A stretch of 10,866 nucleotides of DNA from the NCBI GenBank assembly GCA_964556885.1, contig CAZKYP010000111.1, positions 1-10,866 of the forward strand. Reading direction: 5' to 3'. Shown here one piece after another: positions 6,361-10,866 of the stretch (its first letter is position 1; every line of letters begins with the position of its first letter). The notes beneath the pieces are model-generated. The model saw nothing but the letters and a program-made list of their open reading frames with translations. It searched no databases and was not told where the DNA came from. Position numbers and translations under genes: made by a program. Source of the DNA: CAZKYP01 sp964556885. GTDB lineage: Bacteria; Planctomycetota; Phycisphaerae; Sedimentisphaerales; Anaerobacaceae.

Positions 6361-7149
6361 TTATGCTTCTTCGCTCCACGTTCCGTTTTTGGCGATGGTT
6401 ATCCAATCACCGTTGGAGTCGGCCGCCAGGCAGATACATTCGCCGATAGTGTCGGCGGATTTGTATTTGCCAGCCGTTTGGCCGCTGTCGTCTCGAATAG
6501 TCGCTGTGCCGGGTTCGATTCGCAATTCGTTCGCAGACTGGACCGCAAATGTAAAGAATGTCCCGGCAGGAGGGGCATCCGGCAGTGTGAGTGTCACTGT
6601 GCCGGTTGCTCCGATGTTGCTGTGGACGCTGCCGGATTCGGATGCTGTCAATGTATCGTCTTCGGTATGGACTTCGATGTTTTTTTTCAGGCCGCCGGCC
6701 CCGTATGGAACGGCCATATTGTGACCAGTCCGGCAGTCTGTTATCGAATCGATGTCGCCGCTTGATGTGGACACAATCGCCAAACGGACGTGCGGCGTGG
6801 TTGCCATATCGGGAAAGTCGTTGTATTCGTCGATGATAAGAGAGCCGGACGAATTTAGATAGATGTAAATGTTTTCCTTATCGTCCGCCAGGCCGTTGCC
6901 GGATGAGCCGGCGTAGCTTATCAATTCTGTGCCCAGCCAGAATTTGCCCGGCTTGATGCCTATATCGAGCTCGCCTTCGTCGAAAACCCGCAGGTCGTTC
7001 GCACGCTTTGCGGCCAGCAGCAGCCGGTACAGAAGCTTTCTGAATTGCAGATAATAAGGCGCCGTCCCCGTCGGTATGAACTCGACGCCGGTTTCGGTGT
7101 CGGATTGTATGTTCAGCAACTCATTGTCAGGTGGATATACTTCGGCCAT
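6361..7149 (-). CDS. Phage tail or fibre protein with C-terminal fibre-like beta domain
   Basis: This 262-aa protein has a helical stretch at about 32-52 (YYLQFRKLLYRLLLAAKRAN), a beta-rich segment (about 53-150) with KFWLGTELISYAGSSG, IYIYLNSSGSLIIDEY and VRLAIVSTSSGDI, and a C-terminal domain (about 155-262). The last reads GTVTLTLPDAPPAGTFFTF, followed by LRIEPG and a tryptophan-containing end, the pattern seen in many phage fibre and appendage tips: strand, TLP, AG..FTF, LRI.P. The helical part may trimerise. AAGGAG lies six bases before the ATG. It is one of several probable adhesion or fibre proteins in the block, and the most fibre-like of them. Confidence 0.65.
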   Translation of the reverse strand: MAEVYPPDNELLNIQSDTETGVEFIPTGTAPYYLQFRKLLYRLLLAAKRANDLRVFDEGELDIGIKPGKFWLGTELISYAGSSGNGLADDKENIYIYLNSSGSLIIDEYNDFPDMATTPHVRLAIVSTSSGDIDSITDCRTGHNMAVPYGAGGLKKNIEVHTEDDTLTASESGSVHSNIGATGTVTLTLPDAPPAGTFFTFAVQSANELRIEPGTATIRDDSGQTAGKYKSADTIGECICLAADSNGDWITIAKNGTWSEEA

Positions 7150-7166
7150 AACATTCTCCTTGGTTT

Positions 7167-7946
7167 TTATGTGATACTCAGTATCAGTTGGTTGGTTTGT
7201 TTGTCGAACGAATCTACGTTCAGTTTCTCGGCCGGTCTTGCCGCCGGTGTCACTGTTATCGATTCGGTTTGGGTAGATGAGCTTTGTTTGCCCTGTTTGT
7301 CGAAAACTATAACCGCGAATTTGTAAACGCCTGATTGCAGCGGCGGGCTAATCCATTCAATAATATCGGCGTCGAGGCCGAACTGACCGTACCCAAAGCT
7401 GCCCTTGCCGAATCCTATCGCGGCCGCCGAGTCGTAGCCGAAGTCACCGAAGCCGAACCTACACATTGCGAAACCGGCTTTGTCCTGCCATGCTGGCCAG
7501 ATTCGTATCGGGGCATTGTTAAACGGTGTACTGTAGTCGATTTGGCCTGTACCGTTGTCGAAATATATCAGGGCGGTTGCGTCAATCGGCAGATTCTGAT
7601 TTCGCAGCAGAGTTATTTTAACGCGGCCGCTGTCGGCCCCGGGCTTGTTAAGCTCATCGCTAAAATCAATATGAGCCTTTTCAGGTTCGACTGCAAAGAC
7701 CTCGATTCTGACCGGCGTCTCGAAAGAGGATGGCACGGAAACAATCATCTGTCTTTGCAGAAAATCCATCGTTGTTCCTGCATAGCGGCCGTTAACGTAA
7801 ACCTGGTACAATTTATCGTTCCACCTCGACCGCCACTTCACTAAGGCCGCTCCCGGAGCTTCGATATATTCGCCGTCTGCCCGAATGCCTGACGGCAGGC
7901 CGATTGCCATTACCGAATCTATAGAGTTGCTGATAAGAGCCGTCAT
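7167..7946 (-). CDS. FN3-like phage structural protein with Phe/Gly-rich insert
   Basis: This 259-aa protein has two probable beta-sandwich domains. The first (about 30-90) includes LYQVYVNGRYAGTT and PVRIEVFAVEP. The second begins with ALIYFDNGTGQIDY and, after a Phe/Gly-rich insertion (about 164-190), ends with SGVYKFAVIVFDKQGK and a closing strand, as in an FN3 fold. The segment GTGQIDY matches GTGQLDY in the FN3-like part of the 505-aa adhesin, suggesting related domains. The start ATG at 7946 overlaps the stop of the preceding gene as ATGA, with AAGG seven bases upstream. Likely a tail or baseplate surface protein; no enzyme motif is visible. Confidence 0.65.
   Translation of the reverse strand: MTALISNSIDSVMAIGLPSGIRADGEYIEAPGAALVKWRSRWNDKLYQVYVNGRYAGTTMDFLQRQMIVSVPSSFETPVRIEVFAVEPEKAHIDFSDELNKPGADSGRVKITLLRNQNLPIDATALIYFDNGTGQIDYSTPFNNAPIRIWPAWQDKAGFAMCRFGFGDFGYDSAAAIGFGKGSFGYGQFGLDADIIEWISPPLQSGVYKFAVIVFDKQGKQSSSTQTESITVTPAARPAEKLNVDSFDKQTNQLILSIT
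7377..7457 (-). repeat. Phe/Gly-rich internal repeat in the FN3-like protein
   Basis: Residues 164-190 contain two related units, FGFGDFGYD and GFGKGSFGYGQFG, separated by a short SAAAI linker. Nearly every second or third residue is Gly or aromatic. The segment interrupts the FN3-like domain between its IRIWP and IIEWISPP strands and would form a flexible or hairpin-rich loop. Confidence 0.6.
7887..7900. repeat. Short inverted repeat GCCTG/CAGGC
   Basis: GCCTG, four bases and CAGGC form a 5-bp inverted repeat near the 5' end of the 259-aa gene; the coding strand encodes LPSG. It resembles short REP-like palindromes but is small enough to occur by chance many times. Confidence 0.2.
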
Positions 7947-8320
7947 ATTTGAGCCTTCAATTGCGTGTAAGTGATTTCATAATCGACAACTAAGCCGGTC
8001 CCGCTCGGCCGCTCGTTTTTGACCGTGAAGGAATCCATTCGAAGATTAGCCAGCTCTTGGCCGCTGCCGCTTTTTAGTGTGTGGATATCGCCGTCCATGA
8101 ACGCCGATATCACGCTGATTTTTTCGTTCAGTTGTAAGCGGCTTTTCACCGACAGCGAACCGGTCTGCTTTATCCTTCTGCCGCGGCCGCCCAGATCGAT
8201 GCTTAGGATTCCATCCAGTCCTGCGATTGTTCGTTCCGCGGTGTCACGGACAAAGCTTTGCTTTTCAATCTCAAGCTGTTGCCGGTCGAACAAATTCTTT
8301 CCATCTAAAGTGACATTCAT
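7943..8320 (-). CDS. Small beta-rich tail or baseplate-like protein
   Basis: This 125-aa protein has a conserved-looking core: LDGKNLFDRQQLEIE, SFVRDTAERTIAGLDGILSIDLGGRGRRIKQTG, a helix with ISVISAFMDGD, then IHTLKSG and LRMDSFTV, and a final strand VVDYEITYTQL. The order of a DG-containing turn, LG.RGR.I.QTG.L, a helix, a strand ending LRMD, and Y.ITYTQ reads like small phage tail or baseplate proteins placed next to hub genes, but I cannot name the family. I chose the ATG at 8320 (GGGA seven bases upstream) and not a TTG at 8341, which has no Shine-Dalgarno. It overlaps the next gene by ATGA. It is a possible tail-tube or tail-completion protein, but this is weak. Confidence 0.6.
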   Translation of the reverse strand: MNVTLDGKNLFDRQQLEIEKQSFVRDTAERTIAGLDGILSIDLGGRGRRIKQTGSLSVKSRLQLNEKISVISAFMDGDIHTLKSGSGQELANLRMDSFTVKNERPSGTGLVVDYEITYTQLKAQI

Positions 8321-8358
8321 ATTAAAATCCCGATCTTGCAAATGTTAAAATGTCTTTA

Positions 8359-9015
8359 TCAGTCCCGAACCAACCGCCCGCAGGCCCCGACTCTGGTGAC
8401 GTCGGCAATCCCATCGTCGCCTTCGTCGATACTGACCTGACATCGTTCCCTCGCTTTGACAGACAGCTTCTGGTAATGCAGGCTTTTCTTCCAGAGGTTT
8501 TCATCCTGGGCCTTGCTCGCCAGCATTGCATATGCACATGAGATTACTGCAAAAACCGACACTTGCCTGAGTACACTCGCATCGAGAATATCATCAACAT
8601 CGATGTTACTTGCCGGGCTGCCGGGCTTTAGGCCAAAATATTCCGTCAATCGAAAACCGACTTCGTTGGCCTGCGGTGCGAATGTGCTGATGCGATAAGA
8701 TATATCGGTGCCGCCCGGCGGAGCTACGGCTGCGGCCTGTGAATCAGCCCTGATTACAGAAACCGTAAGCTGCGTTTGCGAATCGACAGTGACAATTTCG
8801 TACGCTCCATCCAAAGAGCAGTCGGCGGATTGCATGTATATGACACCGCCTGCAGTGACCTGAGCGGAAACAAAATCAGCCCCGGCTGCCGTAAATGTTG
8901 TACCCGATAACGATCCATCTGTCCCTGAGGCAAGGACCTGCCACGGCAGGTGCAGCTCACCGAACAGTATCGGTTCGTACTTCAAAATATCTGCATCGTT
9001 TGAAAAACTGACCAT
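8359..9015 (-). CDS. Head-tail adaptor-like protein with inserted beta domain
   Basis: This 218-aa protein begins with a helix-like segment (SNDADILKYEPIL), then has a beta-rich insert at about 30-108 (GSLSGTTFTAAGADFVSAQV, DGAYEIVTVDSQTQLTVSVIRAD), and ends with a helical part (about 115-195: EVGFRLTEYFGL, DASVLRQVSVFAVISCAYAMLASK, LWKKSLHYQKLSVKARERCQVSIDEGDDG). Four-helix gp6-like adaptors under the portal show this helical pattern with a conserved EYFGL-like turn and a final Asp-rich tail. The gene follows the capsid gene, the usual place for the adaptor. The Shine-Dalgarno GGGAG is eight bases before the ATG. The insert is larger than in typical adaptors and looks like the small beta domain seen in some capsid proteins. 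Confidence 0.65.
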   Translation of the reverse strand: MVSFSNDADILKYEPILFGELHLPWQVLASGTDGSLSGTTFTAAGADFVSAQVTAGGVIYMQSADCSLDGAYEIVTVDSQTQLTVSVIRADSQAAAVAPPGGTDISYRISTFAPQANEVGFRLTEYFGLKPGSPASNIDVDDILDASVLRQVSVFAVISCAYAMLASKAQDENLWKKSLHYQKLSVKARERCQVSIDEGDDGIADVTRVGACGRLVRD

Positions 9016-9045
9016 TTATCTGGCTCCCTTCTTGTTTTGTGTAAA

Positions 9046-9084
9046 GGTAGCGGACAACATATCGTTTCCCTGCTATCCGCTACC
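9046..9084 (-). terminator. Hairpin after the capsid gene (weak or partial terminator)
   Basis: GGTAGCGGA (9046-9054) and TCCGCTACC (9076-9084) form a perfect 9-bp inverted repeat with a 21-base loop, 15 bases downstream of the capsid stop in the 84-base gap before the adaptor gene. On the transcribed strand the stem is followed by only three T residues. That is too weak for a strong rho-independent terminator, but fits an attenuating terminator or an mRNA-stabilising structure that gives more capsid than downstream protein. Confidence 0.6.
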
Positions 9085-9099
9085 ATCTACATGTCGTCT

Positions 9100-10254
9100 T
9101 TAGCTGATGCTCAAATCGCGAATAAGCCCGTGGGCTGCTTCATTCTTCAGTTCGAGCGTGTATTCGCCGATAATCTGGCCGCACTCGTAGTCGCCGCCGC
9201 TTGCAAGCGGCTTGAAGTGGAAGCTGCGTCCGGCCAGCGGGAGCACGTTGATGCGGGACGAATCCAGCAGCAGCGCCGCATCCTTCGGCATCCACCGGGT
9301 CGTGACAATTCTGCACACGCCGAAATCGCTTTCGTAGATGCTTATCATGTCGGTGAATTTGGTGTCGTTGGCACCGAATGTCCGGCTGTCGGAGCTGAAG
9401 GCGTTTATCTTTCGCTTCTGGAAGCCGCCGACGATAATCAGGTCCACGTTGCCGTTGCTGCTTTCCCAAATCTGACGGAGCACGTAGTTGAGCTTGGCTT
9501 CGTCGAGGTCGGTGCCGCTTGGAAAGCCGGAATCACCGGTATGAAAGACATTCATCGACAGGTGTTGGATGATGCCTTTCATTGACCTTCGCACTGAGCC
9601 GCTGCCCTGAGGATTGCTCGCCGGCTGGCCGCCGTTGATGACTGTATTCTCCAGATCGCGAATCATCTCCCGAAGGCGTTCCTGCTTCTGGAAATCAAGC
9701 TCGTCGGCCAGACCTAACTGGCTTGCGGCCATATCCGTTCCGCTAACCTCCACGGCGGCGGTGAATATCTGTGTGTAGTTGCCGCACCTTGTGCGATTGG
9801 TGAACCTGACGCCGGGTTTGTCTGCTCCTTCGAGCGCGGCGTTTCCGAGGATGTTGATGACCTTCTCGTCGGCAAGGTTCTCAGGCGTTGTGCCGGCGTA
9901 GCCGCGAACGACGGTCAGCGTGTCACTGTCTATACCGGTTACCAGCATCAGCTCCTCGCTGCCTTCGAGCTGAATCTGGTCGCCCACGCGGAACCTGCTG
10001 CCGTGCTCGACCACGAAATCTGTGTCGGCCGCCGGGTCGCTGTATGTGCTGTCGTTGATTGCATCCTTGTTTGGCAGCAGCTCATCTTCGAGCCATTCGT
10101 GGTGCGTGCTGGTTGCCTCTCTCATCGGGTCGCCAAGGGAATCCAGCAGCGGCGTCTCGTAAGGCGAGATTAGCCCGATTAAATCCGATACGTCTTCTGC
10201 TAATTCGGGCAGTGTCGTGCCCGCTGAATATGTTGCTTTTCCTGTAAATGCCAT
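9100..10254 (-). CDS. Major capsid protein, SU10/DUF5309-like HK97 fold
   Basis: This 384-aa protein has the signs of the DUF5309 (SU10-like) capsid family: an N-terminal extension, LISPYETPLLDSLG, HHEWLEDELL at 51-60, a beta insert (about 76-135) with RFRVGDQIQLEGSEELMLVT and DSDTLTVVRGYAGTT, the RTRCGNYTQIF segment, a long spine helix (about 175-205, LADELDFQKQERLREMIRDLE), GGQPASNPQGS, and a C-terminal part with VDLIIVGGFQKRKINAF, FGVCRIVTTRWMP and the closing GEYTLELKNEAAHGLI. It self-assembles into the head shell. AAGGAG lies six bases before the ATG. The gene sits between the scaffold-like gene and the adaptor gene, the usual order, and each flanking gap contains a perfect inverted repeat. 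No clear protease gene is visible, and the N-terminus is short, so cleavage cannot be judged. Confidence 0.88.
   Translation of the reverse strand: MAFTGKATYSAGTTLPELAEDVSDLIGLISPYETPLLDSLGDPMREATSTHHEWLEDELLPNKDAINDSTYSDPAADTDFVVEHGSRFRVGDQIQLEGSEELMLVTGIDSDTLTVVRGYAGTTPENLADEKVINILGNAALEGADKPGVRFTNRTRCGNYTQIFTAAVEVSGTDMAASQLGLADELDFQKQERLREMIRDLENTVINGGQPASNPQGSGSVRRSMKGIIQHLSMNVFHTGDSGFPSGTDLDEAKLNYVLRQIWESSNGNVDLIIVGGFQKRKINAFSSDSRTFGANDTKFTDMISIYESDFGVCRIVTTRWMPKDAALLLDSSRINVLPLAGRSFHFKPLASGGDYECGQIIGEYTLELKNEAAHGLIRDLSIS
9196..9211. repeat. 16-bp perfect palindrome inside the capsid gene
   Basis: GCCGCTTGCAAGCGGC equals its own reverse complement. On the coding strand it encodes PLASG near the C-terminus of the capsid protein, a surface-loop-like region (KPLASGGDYE). 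About 0.2 such perfect 16-mers are expected by chance in a window of this length. Confidence 0.5.
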
Positions 10255-10270
10255 TTGTTTCTCCTTCTGG

Positions 10271-10312
10271 GTTCATTGTTGGTATTTCATAGTTCTTCGA
10301 TGAACAATGAAC
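10271..10312 (-). promoter_or_regulatory. Leader hairpin before the capsid ribosome binding site
   Basis: GTTCATTGTT (10271-10280) and AACAATGAAC (10303-10312) form a perfect 10-bp inverted repeat with a 22-base loop. It fills most of the 72-base gap after the scaffold-like gene and ends just a few bases before the capsid Shine-Dalgarno. It would fold in the mRNA as a 5' structure ahead of the capsid start. Such hairpins can protect a processed message or tune translation. No T-run follows on the transcribed strand, so it is not a terminator. Confidence 0.6.
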
Positions 10313-10326
10313 AACAAACTTTGAAC

Positions 10327-10866
10327 TCATAAATAGTTTCTTCGTAATTTCAGGTATTCCTGCAAATCTGCGCGGTTGCCGGTTGTAGCGGCTTTCTTGG
10401 CCGCTCTTTCGAGGATTGTCTGGCTGTTTTGTCCCGATGTACATCGGGAGTCTTTGGCCGATGCAGTCTTTTTAGCCGTTGCAATCCCGGTACTGTCGGT
10501 GAACAGATATTGCTTTTCCTTTTTCAACTGCTCGATGCACGTATCCAAATCCGTTTTATCCTGACCTTGCAGCCTGGCTTTGGCCAGCAATGTCGCCGTT
10601 TCAAGATCGACGGCCCCGGCAGAAGTCAACTTTCGCATCAGCTCCTGTTCGGTCCGGCTGCAGTTTAACTGCTCGGTGAGCTTTGCTGTCTGCTCGTTTG
10701 CCTGGGCCAGTTGTTCGGTCAAGATTTCGAGCTTTTTCTCGGCGCTCTGCGCCCTTTTGCGATAGCGGATCGATTCGACTACAGGTACAAGCCTGGTATT
10801 AATGTCACCGTCACCGGTTTCAACTGTGTCTTCTGACAATAATTCCTGTGTCTGATTCTGACTCAT
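10327..10866 (-). CDS. Scaffold-like coiled-coil protein before the capsid gene
   Basis: This 179-aa protein starts with an acidic region (about 1-25), has a long coiled-coil stretch at about 32-80 (ESIRYRKRAQSAEKKLEILTEQL and on, with heptad-like L and Q residues), a helical middle (VDLETATLLAKARLQ), a Ser/Thr/Ala-rich linker (about 125-148), and a basic C-terminal helix (ILERAAKKAATTGNRADLQEYLKLRR). Acidic or coiled-coil proteins with a basic C-terminal helix placed directly before the capsid gene are typical scaffolding proteins, which guide capsid assembly and bind the shell by that helix. The ATG is at the last base of the window, and no sequence beyond is seen, so an earlier in-frame start cannot be excluded. 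The linker carries an 18-bp perfect palindrome. It is not similar to a named family that I can recall. Confidence 0.6.
   Translation of the reverse strand: MSQNQTQELLSEDTVETGDGDINTRLVPVVESIRYRKRAQSAEKKLEILTEQLAQANEQTAKLTEQLNCSRTEQELMRKLTSAGAVDLETATLLAKARLQGQDKTDLDTCIEQLKKEKQYLFTDSTGIATAKKTASAKDSRCTSGQNSQTILERAAKKAATTGNRADLQEYLKLRRNYL
10432..10449. repeat. 18-bp perfect palindrome in the scaffold linker
   Basis: TCCCGATGTACATCGGGA equals its own reverse complement. On the coding strand it reads in frame as SRCTSG, between the coiled coil and the C-terminal helix, where extra residues would be tolerated. It resembles short dispersed palindromes of the TCCCGAT-ATCGGGA type that I recall from several bacterial genomes, but I have no copy number. 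Confidence 0.6.

Noticed and set aside
6250..6765. 171-aa open frame on the plus strand
   Set aside because: It lies opposite two well supported minus-strand genes (151 and 262 aa) with good ribosome binding sites; it crosses their gap, has no Shine-Dalgarno I can see, and its composition is that of an antisense shadow.
7335..7844. 169-aa open frame on the plus strand
   Set aside because: It is antisense to the FN3-like 259-aa gene and lacks a start signal or recognisable domain.
9037..9585. 182-aa open frame on the plus strand
   Set aside because: It covers the capsid gene end in antisense. The capsid frame has clear family motifs, so this frame is a by-product of GC-rich codon use.
10082..10444. 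120-aa alternative frame on the minus strand crossing from scaffold to capsid
   Set aside because: It runs out of frame through the ends of two supported genes and the hairpin between them; its sequence shows no domain-like pattern.
1..10866. CRISPR arrays, transposases, integrases, toxin-antitoxin or defence genes
   Set aside because: I looked for regularly spaced repeats, catalytic motifs and small paired genes on both strands and found none beyond the features listed.

Overview
The window reads almost entirely as one minus-strand structural operon of a tailed bacteriophage or prophage. Transcription runs from the right edge to the left, with short gaps, ATGA start/stop overlaps in two places, and a good Shine-Dalgarno sequence before most genes. 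A 424-base AT-rich gap on the left separates it from two small non-phage genes. The phage genes look like roughly 50% GC or a little more by eye, the gap is clearly lower. A Gram-negative type host is suggested by a textbook lipobox protein at the end of the operon. The mix of an SU10-like (DUF5309-type) capsid protein, a LamG/FN3 adhesin, and a DUF5678-like gene on the flank makes me think of a planctomycete (Phycisphaerae-like) host, but that is recollection of family distribution and not something the bases prove.

Right part (10866 to 8359): a coiled-coil, scaffold-like protein, the major capsid protein, and a gp6-like head-tail adaptor with an inserted beta domain. Portal and terminase would be expected just beyond the right edge. 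The capsid gene is flanked in its two short intergenic gaps by perfect inverted repeats of 10 and 9 bp, which would fold in the mRNA just ahead of its ribosome binding site and just after its stop.

Middle part (8320 to 3428): a run of beta-rich virion proteins, namely a 125-aa tail or baseplate-like protein, a 259-aa FN3-like protein with a Phe/Gly-rich insert, a 262-aa protein with a fibre-like C-terminal domain, three small structural proteins (151, 131 and 130 aa), and a 505-aa cysteine-rich LamG plus FN3 adhesin.

Left part of the phage (3422 to 716): a 609-aa hub-like tail protein, then an 89-aa inner-membrane coiled-coil protein and a 199-aa lipoprotein. The last two together look like a two-component spanin or other lysis pair. 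No tape-measure, tail-tube, or endolysin gene is visible, so the particle is either short-tailed or has those genes elsewhere.

Left flank (715 to 1): AT-rich intergenic DNA with a candidate promoter, then a 69-aa DUF5678-like protein and the first 14 codons of a following gene. I see no CRISPR array, tRNA, rRNA, transposase, integrase or defence system here. The most interesting items are the hairpin-flanked capsid gene, perfect 18-bp and 16-bp palindromes inside the scaffold and capsid genes, the unusual spanin-like pair, and a structural module that goes from capsid to hub without a visible tail tube or tape measure.
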